In this document: positions 6,513 to 13,610 of the stretch, in pieces
How the letters are laid out: each line of letters opens with the position of its first letter
How positions within the stretch are numbered: the stretch's first letter is position 1
Source of the DNA: Thioglobus_B sp964403565
GTDB taxonomy: Bacteria; Pseudomonadota; Gammaproteobacteria; PS1; Pseudothioglobaceae
Reading direction: 5' to 3'
NCBI GenBank assembly: GCA_964403565.1
Contig: CAYOFV010000018.1
Location: 1-23,202, forward strand
DNA: 23,202 bases
Translations under genes and position numbers: made by a program
The notes under the pieces: generated by a model
Told to the model about the DNA's origin: nothing
The model's database searches: none
Seen by the model: the letters and a program-made list of their open reading frames with translations, nothing else

Positions 6513-6953
6513 CTATTTGCCTTTATTTTTATTAGTTTTTACCGTAGCAGGCTTGGCAGTATTGGTCGGCATAGGTCGATTCCAAGTACGGTTGTAGCCC
6601 CAGGGAGCACGGTTGTTCCAATTGTTATAACCCCAAGGAGAATTATTCCAGCGGTTATTTGTCCAAGGACCTCTATTATTACCCCATGGTCCATTGTTAT
6701 TCCAATTATTACCCCAAGGGCCACGATTGTTCCAGCGATTACCCCAAGGGCCACTATTGTTATCGTCGTCAAACTCATCTGCCATGTCATCCATTTCTTC
6801 TTTAAACCAATCAGGTGAAAACATATCATGTGGATTATGACCAATAAAGCCATTGTTATTCCATGGACCATTATTACTCCATGGTGCGCTACCCCATCCA
6901 GCTGAAGCATTTAATGCGATGGTAAAAAGTGAAATTGCAGTTAATTTTTTCAA
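6513..6953 (-). CDS. Exported PWG-repeat protein with acidic core, TTG start
   Basis: The protein has 146 residues starting at TTG 6953, supported by AGGAGA six bases upstream and an immediate signal peptide (KKLTAISLFTIALNASA). The mature part opens GWGSAPWSNNGPWNNNG. It then carries a diverged version of the family core (FSPDWFKEEMDDMADEFDDDN, about residues 45-66). About eight GPWGNN / SPWGYN units follow, and then a basic tail (KPATVKTNKNKGK). The spacer to the next gene (6455-6512) has no terminator, so the two may be co-transcribed. A TATAAT lies at 6990-6995 on the minus strand, with a small dyad GTGATTATTCAC (7008-7019) overlapping the expected -35. The sulfur-globule-like role is inferred from composition and export only. 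The non-ATG start may lower its output relative to its paralogues. Confidence 0.73.
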   Translation of the reverse strand: MKKLTAISLFTIALNASAGWGSAPWSNNGPWNNNGFIGHNPHDMFSPDWFKEEMDDMADEFDDDNNSGPWGNRWNNRGPWGNNWNNNGPWGNNRGPWTNNRWNNSPWGYNNWNNRAPWGYNRTWNRPMPTNTAKPATVKTNKNKGK

Positions 6954-7047
6954 TGTGTTCTCCTATAGTAAATTATTAAAAGCACAACGATTATAAAACA
7001 ATTTAATGTGATTATTCACTCTGTTTTTTTAATTTTCAACAGACGAT

Positions 7048-7071
7048 AAAAAAGCCGGCTATAAAGCCGAC
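7048..7071 (-). terminator. Intrinsic terminator after 7095-7412
   Basis: On the minus strand GTCGGCT (7071-7065) pairs with AGCCGGC (7060-7054) around a 4-base loop, with one G-T pair, followed by six T (7053-7048). It lies 23 bases past the stop codon. Confidence 0.8.
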
Positions 7072-7094
7072 CTTCTTATAATTAATTTAATTAA

Positions 7095-7412
7095 TTATTG
7101 TGCAACAACTGGAGCTGCAGGTGCTACTGGAGCAACGTTTTGCGCCCAAGGAGCTTGGTTGTAAGGACCATATGCATATGGACCGTAGTAGTTGTTGTTA
7201 CCCCAACCATTATCGTCGAATTCATCCATCATGTTTTCGAACTCTTCAAAGTACCAACGAGGATCCCAGTAGTCGTATGAGTTGTAACCAAAGATACCAT
7301 TATCATCGTTCCAACCGCCATTCCATGGGCCGTTGTTCCAATCGTTGTTGTTAAAAAATGCATTTGAACTTAAAGAAAGTGCAAGTAATACAATAGCGAA
7401 TAATTTTTTCAT
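7095..7412 (-). CDS. Exported acidic-aromatic core protein, PWG family (short form)
   Basis: The protein has 105 residues. After the signal peptide MKKLFAIVLLALSLSSNA comes FFNNNDWNNGPWNGG, then the family core NGIFGYNSYDYWDPRWYFEE (continuing FENMMDEFDDNGWG, about residues 38-72). A YYGPYAYGPYNQAPW segment and a Pro/Ala/Val tail complete it. Only one NGPW unit is left, so this is a minimal member. The core DNA (7201-7307) is almost identical to that of the next two genes. The SD is GGAG, nine bases before the ATG. TATAAT lies at 7466-7471 (minus), and a small hairpin CTGTCA/TGACAG (7441-7457) lies in the leader. It is a candidate structural protein of periplasmic or intracellular inclusions (sulfur-globule-like). 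No enzymatic motif is seen. Confidence 0.75.
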   Translation of the reverse strand: MKKLFAIVLLALSLSSNAFFNNNDWNNGPWNGGWNDDNGIFGYNSYDYWDPRWYFEEFENMMDEFDDNGWGNNNYYGPYAYGPYNQAPWAQNVAPVAPAAPVVAQ

Positions 7413-7440
7413 TTTATGTCTCCAAAATTTTTTATGTTTA

Positions 7441-7457
7441 CTGTCATTTGTTGACAG
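7441..7457. repeat. Small inverted repeat in the leader of the 7095-7412 gene
   Basis: CTGTCA (7441-7446) and TGACAG (7452-7457) form 6-bp arms around 5 bases, downstream of the TATAAT at 7466-7471 and 29 bases upstream of the ATG. It could be an mRNA-stabilising hairpin or an operator. Confidence 0.35.
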
Positions 7458-7524
7458 CTGGGTGTATTATAACATAACTATATTATAATATTCTAATAAA
7501 TATAAAAAATAATTATAAAAAAAG

Positions 7525-7552
7525 AAAAAAAACCAGCCTTGCGGCTGGTTTT
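7525..7552 (-). terminator. Intrinsic terminator after 7576-7947
   Basis: AACCAGCC (7531-7538) and GGCTGGTT (7543-7550) form a perfect 8-bp stem with loop TTGC. Read on the minus strand it is followed by six T (7530-7525). Confidence 0.88.
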
Positions 7553-7575
7553 ATTAAAAGACTTGTAAGATTATA

Positions 7576-7947
7576 TTACTTAGCTGGAGCTACTGGTACA
7601 GGTGCAACATTAGCAGGAACTGCTCCAGGACCCCAAGGAGTCATCATATAACCATTTGATGGAAATCCATAGCCATTAGGGCCGTAAGGACCTTGTCCAT
7701 ACCCATAAGGGCCGTAGCCACCACCATAGTAGTTGTTGTTACCCCAACCGTTGTCGTCGAATTCGTCCATCATGTTTTCGAACTCTTCAAAATACCAACG
7801 AGGATCCCAGTAGTCGTATGAGTTGTAACCAAAGATGCCGTTATCATCCCAACCATATCCACCATTCCACCAGTCGTTATTATTATTCCAAAAAGCGTTT
7901 GAACTTAATGAAAGTGCTAGTAGTGCTGTTACTATCATTTTTTTCAT
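7576..7947 (-). CDS. Exported acidic-aromatic core protein, PWG family, FNR-type promoter
   Basis: The protein has 123 residues. The signal peptide MKKMIVTALLALSLSSNA is followed by FWNNNNDWWNGGYGW and the same core as its neighbours (DNGIFGYNSYDYWDPRWYFE, continuing to DEFDDNGWG). A Gly/Tyr/Pro-rich stretch (GGGYGPYGYGQGPYGPNGYG) and a Pro/Ala/Val tail complete it. The Gly-Tyr-Pro part is the most like classical sulfur globule proteins in the window. The SD is AGGAGA, six bases before the ATG. The promoter holds a perfect FNR-type box, suggesting induction at low oxygen, which would fit storage of sulfur when electron acceptor is short. It has its own terminator, so it is monocistronic. Export is clear; the globule role is inference. 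Confidence 0.78.
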   Translation of the reverse strand: MKKMIVTALLALSLSSNAFWNNNNDWWNGGYGWDDNGIFGYNSYDYWDPRWYFEEFENMMDEFDDNGWGNNNYYGGGYGPYGYGQGPYGPNGYGFPSNGYMMTPWGPGAVPANVAPVPVAPAK

Positions 7948-7995
7948 GCCTATCTCCTATTGTTATCAAGGTCAACTATTTATATAGTTATTTAT

Positions 7996-8036
7996 ATTAT
8001 ATAACTCTAATATTATATTAAATTGATATAGATCAA
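7996..8036 (-). promoter_or_regulatory. Class II FNR-type promoter for 7576-7947
   Basis: TTGAT-ATAG-ATCAA at 8023-8036 is a perfect match to the FNR/ANR consensus TTGAT-N4-ATCAA. A perfect TATAAT lies at 8001-7996 on the minus strand. The expected start near 7989 puts the box centre about 40.5 bases upstream, the class II position (-41.5) where FNR replaces a -35. The gene start is at 7947. A DNR/CRP-family paralogue with the same half-site is possible. Confidence 0.8.
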
Positions 8037-8060
8037 GAATATGAAAAAAAATACAAAAAA

Positions 8061-8083
8061 AAGCCGGCAACTAGTGCCGGCTT
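8061..8083 (-). terminator. Intrinsic terminator after 8107-8556
   Basis: AAGCCGGCA (8061-8069) and TGCCGGCTT (8075-8083) form a perfect 9-bp stem with loop ACTAG. It is followed on the minus strand by T-rich sequence (A-run 8055-8060 on plus). Confidence 0.88.
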
Positions 8084-8106
8084 TTATTAGCAAATAATTT
8101 ATTTAA

Positions 8107-8556
8107 TTACTTTGCTGGAGTTGGAGCTGCAGGTGCTACTGGAGTTCTTGGAGCAACTCTTGCTGCTGGACCCCAAGGGCCTGCATTACCACTCCATGGG
8201 CCGTTACCCCAAGGACTGTTACTACCACCCCATGGACCGTTACTACCACCCCATGGACCGTTATTCCAAGGACCATTGTTACCACCCCATGGACCGCCAC
8301 CGTAAGGACCATAACCACCACCATAGTAGTTGTCGCCCCAACCGTTGTCGTCGAATTCGTCCATCATGTTTTCGAACTCTTCAAAGTACCAACGAGGATC
8401 CCAGTAGTCGTATGAGTTGTAACCAAAGATGCCGTTATCATCGTTCCAACCGCCACCCCATGGGCCATTATTACCCCAAGGACCATCATTGTTATTGAAA
8501 AAAGCATTCGCACTAAGTGCTGTTGCTAAAGAAAAAATCGCTATAAGTTTTTTCAT
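8107..8556 (-). CDS. Exported PWG-repeat protein with acidic-aromatic core (long form)
   Basis: The protein has 149 residues. The signal peptide MKKLIAIFSLATALSANA is followed by FFNNNDGPWGNNGPWGG and the family core (about residues 38-75). Tandem GPWGG(S/N)N units run to about residue 128, and a Pro/Ala/Thr tail completes it. The repeat part includes an exact 21-bp tandem duplication (units starting at 8221 and 8242), so length change by slippage or unequal crossing-over is likely. The core DNA (8336-8442) differs by one base in 107 from that of the 7576-7947 gene. The ATG is preceded by GGAGA and TATAAT is at 8603-8608 (minus). No terminator is seen between it and the upstream gene at 8644, so both may share a message. 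It is a candidate structural, self-assembling exported protein. Confidence 0.76.
   Translation of the reverse strand: MKKLIAIFSLATALSANAFFNNNDGPWGNNGPWGGGWNDDNGIFGYNSYDYWDPRWYFEEFENMMDEFDDNGWGDNYYGGGYGPYGGGPWGGNNGPWNNGPWGGSNGPWGGSNSPWGNGPWSGNAGPWGPAARVAPRTPVAPAAPTPAK
8212..8262. repeat. 21-bp tandem repeat coding for PWGGSNG units
   Basis: The unit TTACTACCACCCCATGGACCG is repeated head to tail (a first copy ends near 8236 and a second near 8257), with a diverged third copy near 8277-8293. It is in frame with the coding region (7 codons per unit) and so changes protein length without frameshift. Confidence 0.6.
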
Positions 8557-8643
8557 TATTTTATATCTCCATTTATTTGTTAATAGGCTAATACCACGTT
8601 AAATTATATATCAACAAAATGCTCAAAAATAACTTTTATTCAA

Positions 8644-9045
8644 TTAAAAGCCACTTCTGTAATTACTATATGCTGGTGTTGAATAATTACCTGTGCTAGT
8701 ATCTGAATTATCTTGTGAAAATGACATTGCTGCTGGAGTCATATAAACTTGATTTTGCATTGGAGCTGTATTGGTTTCTAACTGGTAAGCATAATCAGGT
8801 GTTGGCATTTGCTGCATATTGAAGTGCTGTGCGCCTATGTTGTAAGGTGCATTGTTGTACGGATATGGATAATATCTGTATCGACGATCATTGTCGTTAT
8901 CTCCAAACATCTCTTCCATCCAGTACATCGGAGTCCATACCGGCCAGTCGTTATCATCATACCCAGGACCATAACTATTAAAATCAAGAAACGCGCTAGC
9001 ATTTAAACTAATACACAAACTTGTTGTAAGTATTGTTTTTTTCAT
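8644..9045 (-). CDS. Exported Tyr/Asn/Pro/Met-rich protein, divergent member of the array
   Basis: The protein has 133 residues. The signal peptide MKKTILTTSLCISLNASA is followed by FLDFNSYGPGYDDNDWPVWTP. A reduced form of the acidic-aromatic core comes next (MYWMEEMFGDNDNDRRYRYY, about residues 41-60), then PYPYNNAPYN and a Met/Gln/Ser/Thr/Tyr-rich tail. It lacks the PWG repeats, but the signal peptide, the A-F mature start, the W-P-x-x-W-M-E-E spacing and its place at the head of the array link it to the others. The SD is GAGGAG, four bases before the ATG. TATAAT is at 9105-9110 (minus), back to back with the metH promoter. The function is unknown; a minor or capping component of the same structure is one possibility. 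Confidence 0.68.
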   Translation of the reverse strand: MKKTILTTSLCISLNASAFLDFNSYGPGYDDNDWPVWTPMYWMEEMFGDNDNDRRYRYYPYPYNNAPYNIGAQHFNMQQMPTPDYAYQLETNTAPMQNQVYMTPAAMSFSQDNSDTSTGNYSTPAYSNYRSGF

Positions 9046-9133
9046 ATTCTCCTCAAATAATTATGAAAGTTTTCAATAAACAATATGAATCATTTAACAA
9101 CGTCATTATAAAGCTGAACTTATAGGCTGTGGG

Positions 9134-9139
9134 TATAAT
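9134..9139 (+). promoter_or_regulatory. Extended -10 of metH, possibly giving a leaderless message
   Basis: TGTGGGTATAATG: TATAAT at 9134-9139. A start 7-8 bases later falls at 9146-9147, which is the A of the metH ATG. No SD lies before that ATG. Confidence 0.45.
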
Positions 9140-9146
9140 GCAAATC

Positions 9147-12100
9147 ATGAATAAAACTAAGTTATTACAATCAATTCTTGATAAGAGAATTATGGTGCTT
9201 GACGGTGCAATGGGCACCATGATTCAAAAGCACAAACTTAGTGAAGAGGATTATCGTGGAGAAAGATTTAAAGATTGGCATATTCTTGTCCAAGGTAATA
9301 ATGATCTTCTGTCTCTTACTCAACCACATATTATTAGAGATATTCATAAATCATATCTTGAGGTTGGTGCTGATATTGTTGAAACCAATACCTTTAACGC
9401 TACCCGTACCTCTATGGCAGATTATGCGATGGAGGATCTTGCTTATGAAATTAATGTTGCAAGTGCAAAGCTTGCCAGAGAAGCTGCAGATGAGCTTTCG
9501 ACAGATGATAAACCACGCTTTGTAGCTGGAGTTATTGGCCCTACTTCGCGTACTTGTTCTATATCTCCTGATGTAAATGATCCAGGTTTTAGAAATGTAA
9601 CATTTGACGAATTAGTAGAAGTGTATTCTGAAGCCACTCGAGGATTGATTGAAGGTGGTGCAGATATTATTCTTATCGAAACTATCTTTGATACTTTAAA
9701 CGCTAAAGCCGCAATATTTGCAGTACAAGAAGTTTTTGAACGAGATAATACAGAACTTCCAATTATGATCTCTGGCACAATTACTGATGCCTCTGGTCGT
9801 ACCCTTTCAGGACAAGTAACTGAAGCTTTTTACAATTCACTAAGACATGCCAAACCAATATCTATTGGCCTTAACTGTGCACTTGGGCCAGATTTATTGC
9901 GCCAATATGTAGCTGAGATGTCACGTGTGGCAGACACTTATGTATCTGCTCATCCAAATGCAGGATTGCCTAACGAGTTTGGCGAATATGATTTAGGTGC
10001 TATTACCATGAGTGAGCAAGTTGGTGAATGGGCAGCCTCAGGACTTGTAAATATATTAGGTGGCTGTTGTGGCTCCACACCAGAGCACATTAAAGCCATT
10101 GCAGATTCTATAGAGAGCCTACCACCAAGAAAAATTCCTGATATTCCGCTTGAGTGTCGCCTATCAGGCCTAGAAGCTTTTAATATTGGTGATAACTCAC
10201 TATTTGTCAATGTCGGTGAAAGAGCAAACGTAACCGGATCTGCTAAATTCAAGCGCTTAATTCTGAATGAAGAGTATGAAGAGGCGCTAGATATTTGTCG
10301 CAATCAAGTTGAAGATGGTGCACAGATTGTAGATATCAATATGGATGAAGGTATGCTTGATGGCAAAGCTGCAATGATTCGTTTTATGAATCTTATTGCC
10401 TCAGAGCCTGATATTGCCAAAGTTCCAATAATGGTTGATTCATCTAAATGGGATATTATTGAAGAAGGTCTCAAGTGCACTCAAGGCAAGCCTGTTGTTA
10501 ACTCCATCTCACTTAAAGAAGGTAAAGAAAACTTTGTTAAATACGCTCATCTTTGTAAAAGATATGGTGCTGCTATTATTGTTATGGCATTTGATGAGGT
10601 TGGTCAGGCTGACACCCAAGAGCGCAAAATTGAAATTTGCACTAATGCTTATAACATTCTAGTTGATGAAGTTGGTTACCCACCTGAGGATATTATCTTT
10701 GATCCAAATATTTTTGCTGTAGCAACTGGTATTGAAGAGCATGATAATTACGGTGTTGATTTTATTGAGGCTACTAGAGAGATAACTACCAACCTACCAT
10801 ACGCCAAAGTATCTGGCGGTGTGTCAAACGTATCGTTCTCATTTAGAGGCAACAATCCAGTGCGTGAGGCAATTCATTCAGTGTTTTTATATCATGCAGT
10901 AAAAGCTGGTATGACCATGGGCATTGTAAATGCTGGTCAGCTAGTAGTGTATGACGATATTGATCCAAAACTAAGAGACGCAGTAGAAGATGTAATTCTT
11001 AACAAAGACCCAGAAGCTGGAGAAAGATTGGTTGATATAGCGCCAGATTTTTCTGGAACTGGCGATAAAAAGGATAACAAAAAAGATCTGGAGTGGCGTA
11101 GTTGGAATGTAGAAAAACGCCTAGAGCATTCTTTAGTTAAAGGTATTACTGAGTTTATTAATGATGATACACAAGAAGCACTAGATAAGCTTGGTCGACC
11201 TATTAATGTAATTGAAGGTCCATTAATGGATGGTATGAATGTGGTTGGTGACCTTTTTGGTGCTGGTAAGATGTTTCTACCACAAGTAGTTAAATCTGCC
11301 CGGGTAATGAAAAAATCAGTTGCATATCTAGACCCGTTTCTAGAAGAAGAAAAACAAGGTTGCGATACTGGACCACAAGGCAAAATCCTAATGGCCACTG
11401 TTAAGGGCGATGTTCATGATATTGGTAAAAATATTGTAGGCGTTGTACTTTCTTGTAATAGTTATAAGATTATCGATCTTGGAGTAATGGTTCCTGCCGA
11501 AACAATACTAAAAACCGCAAAGACAGAAAATGTTGATATTATTGGTCTGTCTGGGTTAATCACCCCTTCTCTTGATGAGATGGTAAATGTTGCTAAAGAG
11601 ATGAAACGTCAAGGTTTTGAAATCCCACTAATGATTGGAGGAGCTACAACCTCACAAGCCCATACTGCTGTTAAGATTGAGCCTGAGTATGACAAAGGTG
11701 TGTTTTATGTACAAGACGCTTCTAAATCTGTTGGTGTTGCGACTGCACTATTATCTGACGAATTAAAACCTAAACTGCTTCAAAATGCTAGAGACGAATA
11801 TGAAGCCGTACGTGAGCGTAGAGCTAATAAAGGCAAAACTAAGCTGTTAAGTCTTGATAGGGCTCGTGCAAACAAGCCAGATGTTTCATTTGCCAATATT
11901 AAAAAACCAAATCAACTTGGTGTACAAGTGTTTAAAGATTTTTATCTTGGTGAAATATATAAATTTATTGATTGGACTCCATTTTTCCGCACTTGGGAAT
12001 TAGCTGGAAAATTCCCTGATATTCTTACCGATGAAGTTGTAGGCGAATCTGCAAGCAAATTGTATGCCGATGCCAAACAAATGTTTGAAAAAGTTATTAA

Positions 12101-12800
12101 TGAAAAACTATTAACTGCTAATGCAGTTATGGGCATTTTCCCAGCAAATAGCATTAATGAAGATATTGAACTGTATGATGATAATGGTAACACTATCCAA
12201 ACTCTTAACAATCTACGCCAACAACTAGATAAAAATGGCAATTCACCAAACTTTTGTTTAAGTGATTTTATTGCGCCAAAGGATAGCAATATTCAAGATT
12301 ATATGGGTGCGTTTGCAGTTACTGCAGGTATCAATATTGAGCCACTAATAGAGCAATTTGAGGCTGATCATGATGATTACAATTCAATTATGATTAAAGC
12401 TATTGCAGATAGATTTGCTGAGGCCTTTACTGAGCTTATGCACTATAAGGTGCGCACTGAAATTTGGGGCTATAGCGATGAAGCGTTTGACAACGATAAA
12501 CTTATCGCTGAGAAGTTTCAAGGCATTCGCCCCGCCCCAGGCTATCCATCATGCCCTGAACACAGTGAAAAACAAAAGCTATGGGAACTATTAGATGTTG
12601 AAAAAAATACTGGTATGACACTCACCAGCTCATATGCAATGTTGCCTACTGCAAGTGTAAGTGGTTGGTATTTTGCTAATCAAGATGCAAGATACTTCGG
12701 TGTGGCCAAGATTAACGAAGAGCAAGTAGAGAGCTATGCTAACCGTAAAGGTATATCTATTGAACAGGCTGAAAAACTACTCTCGCCAAACTTGGGATAA
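9147..12800 (+). CDS. metH: Cobalamin-dependent methionine synthase
   Basis: The protein has 1217 residues, close to the E. coli length, and all four modules are intact. It transfers methyl from methyltetrahydrofolate to homocysteine via B12. The homocysteine domain (about 1-325) has zinc ligands Cys244, Cys307 and Cys308 (GLNCALG, GGCCGS). The folate domain (about 350-620) has NVGERANVTGS. The B12 domain has the base-off His757 in GDVHDIGKNIVG. The AdoMet reactivation domain has RPAPGYPSCPEH from residue 1128. The start at 9147 gives MNKTKLLQSILDKRIMVLDG, matching the family N-terminus. GTG 9129 and ATG 9138 would add 6 or 3 residues and overlap the -10. It stands alone on the plus strand. 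A remnant of a second metH 3' end follows at 12902-12952. Confidence 0.97.
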   Translation: MNKTKLLQSILDKRIMVLDGAMGTMIQKHKLSEEDYRGERFKDWHILVQGNNDLLSLTQPHIIRDIHKSYLEVGADIVETNTFNATRTSMADYAMEDLAYEINVASAKLAREAADELSTDDKPRFVAGVIGPTSRTCSISPDVNDPGFRNVTFDELVEVYSEATRGLIEGGADIILIETIFDTLNAKAAIFAVQEVFERDNTELPIMISGTITDASGRTLSGQVTEAFYNSLRHAKPISIGLNCALGPDLLRQYVAEMSRVADTYVSAHPNAGLPNEFGEYDLGAITMSEQVGEWAASGLVNILGGCCGSTPEHIKAIADSIESLPPRKIPDIPLECRLSGLEAFNIGDNSLFVNVGERANVTGSAKFKRLILNEEYEEALDICRNQVEDGAQIVDINMDEGMLDGKAAMIRFMNLIASEPDIAKVPIMVDSSKWDIIEEGLKCTQGKPVVNSISLKEGKENFVKYAHLCKRYGAAIIVMAFDEVGQADTQERKIEICTNAYNILVDEVGYPPEDIIFDPNIFAVATGIEEHDNYGVDFIEATREITTNLPYAKVSGGVSNVSFSFRGNNPVREAIHSVFLYHAVKAGMTMGIVNAGQLVVYDDIDPKLRDAVEDVILNKDPEAGERLVDIAPDFSGTGDKKDNKKDLEWRSWNVEKRLEHSLVKGITEFINDDTQEALDKLGRPINVIEGPLMDGMNVVGDLFGAGKMFLPQVVKSARVMKKSVAYLDPFLEEEKQGCDTGPQGKILMATVKGDVHDIGKNIVGVVLSCNSYKIIDLGVMVPAETILKTAKTENVDIIGLSGLITPSLDEMVNVAKEMKRQGFEIPLMIGGATTSQAHTAVKIEPEYDKGVFYVQDASKSVGVATALLSDELKPKLLQNARDEYEAVRERRANKGKTKLLSLDRARANKPDVSFANIKKPNQLGVQVFKDFYLGEIYKFIDWTPFFRTWELAGKFPDILTDEVVGESASKLYADAKQMFEKVINEKLLTANAVMGIFPANSINEDIELYDDNGNTIQTLNNLRQQLDKNGNSPNFCLSDFIAPKDSNIQDYMGAFAVTAGINIEPLIEQFEADHDDYNSIMIKAIADRFAEAFTELMHYKVRTEIWGYSDEAFDNDKLIAEKFQGIRPAPGYPSCPEHSEKQKLWELLDVEKNTGMTLTSSYAMLPTASVSGWYFANQDARYFGVAKINEEQVESYANRKGISIEQAEKLLSPNLG

Positions 12801-12901
12801 TTTATTTCCAAGTGAGGCAAAGCCTTTCTCAACTTCACTAGGTTTAATGTACATATAATTGTCTAGAGTTTATTAAGTGTATTTTAGATTTTTAGGTACA
12901 A

Positions 12902-12952
12902 GGCATTGTCTCTGAATAAGCAGAAAAACTACTTTCACCTAATTTAGGCTAA
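12902..12952 (+). pseudogene. Remnant of a second metH 3' end
   Basis: Bases 12914-12952 align without gaps to the last 39 bases of metH (12762-12800) with 30 identities. Read in the metH frame they give E-stop-AEKLLSPNLG-stop against EQAEKLLSPNLG-stop. Seven of the nine differences are synonymous third-position changes and the other two turn CAG into TAA. Weaker similarity (GIVSE against GISIE) reaches back to 12902. This is a broken copy of a diverged metH allele, most likely left over when the gene was replaced or duplicated. Confidence 0.7.
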
Positions 12953-12957
12953 CATTA

Positions 12958-13191
12958 TTATTTTGAGTGAATACACTCAATTAACCTTTCAACTTGACGC
13001 CTGCAACATTCATTACCATCTGATGCAAGTGTTGTTGTTTTAACTTCGTCTAGTGTTGTTGCGCCATTAGCAATAGCGTTAATAACATCTATTTTTAATA
13101 CCTGATTGCAAACACATAGATTTTTATCTAAATTGTTCTTAAGAATATCTGGGAGCTTGTCTAGAGGATTTGCTACTTTATTTGTTGGCAT
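12958..13191 (-). CDS. BFD-like [2Fe-2S] protein with unusual cysteine spacing
   Basis: The protein has 77 residues. The BFD (bacterioferritin-associated ferredoxin) fold is shown by CVCNQV (Cys26, Cys28), the helix IDVINAIANGATTLDEVK and the closing CCRRQVERLIECI (Cys62, Cys63). Family members usually have CxC...CxxC; here the last pair is adjacent (GNECCRRQ) and an extra Cys73 follows. A 25-residue N-terminal extension precedes the domain. The start overlaps the end of nusB by 14 bases, so it is read by coupling. It is convergent to metH. Family members pass electrons or help release stored iron, or form part of larger reductases. The partner here is unknown. Confidence 0.72.
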   Translation of the reverse strand: MPTNKVANPLDKLPDILKNNLDKNLCVCNQVLKIDVINAIANGATTLDEVKTTTLASDGNECCRRQVERLIECIHSK

Positions 13192-13609
13192 TAACTTCTA
13201 TACTACGAAGCTCTTTTGCTAACTGATCAAGTGATGAGTTTATAAGCTTATATGCGCCTTCTGCACCAAACCTTTTAGCGATCTCTAATGCTTCATTAAT
13301 AACTACTTTATAAGGCACTTCAATTGAATTTTTAAGCTCATAAGCTCCAAGATATAGGATGGCATGCTCTACCGAACCTAGCTCATCAGTATCTCGAGTA
13401 ATTGTAGGTGCGATTAATTCATCAAGTTCAGATCTATTTTTTAAAATATTTAAAAATAAATTTGAGAAAAAAGCTTTTGAAATCTTGCCTTCTTTTTGAT
13501 TTAGAAACTGTTGCTCAATTTTTAATACTTCGCCACCTGAAACTAGGTATTGATATACAGCTTGAACCACTCGTTCGCGCGAGCGTTGTTTTGGAGTTTT
13601 GAAAGCCAT
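13178..13609 (-). CDS. nusB: Transcription antitermination factor NusB
   Basis: The 143-residue all-helical protein has the family N-terminus TPKQRSRERVVQAVYQYLVSG and the conserved closing region IEVPYKVVINEALEIAKRFG and YKLINSSLDQLAKEL. With NusE (S10) it binds boxA RNA in rRNA leaders and supports antitermination. It sits directly after ribH (one base apart), the common proteobacterial ribH-nusB arrangement, and overlaps the BFD-like gene by 14 bases. The length is normal. Confidence 0.95.
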   Translation of the reverse strand: MAFKTPKQRSRERVVQAVYQYLVSGGEVLKIEQQFLNQKEGKISKAFFSNLFLNILKNRSELDELIAPTITRDTDELGSVEHAILYLGAYELKNSIEVPYKVVINEALEIAKRFGAEGAYKLINSSLDQLAKELRSIEVNANK

Positions 13610-13610
13610 A

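Noticed and set aside
7008..7019. GTGATTATTCAC as a CRP site upstream of the 6513-6953 gene.
   Set aside because: The half-sites are spaced by 4 instead of 6 bases and it is not an FNR box either; noted only as a small dyad.
5963..8556. CRISPR-like array, because of the many regularly spaced similar units.
   Set aside because: The units are in-frame coding repeats (NGPWG type) within genes with signal peptides, and the spacing and sequences are not those of a CRISPR array.
9129..9146. GTG 9129 or ATG 9138 as the metH start.
   Set aside because: They overlap the likely -10 box and add residues not found at the family N-terminus; ATG 9147 fits the homologues.
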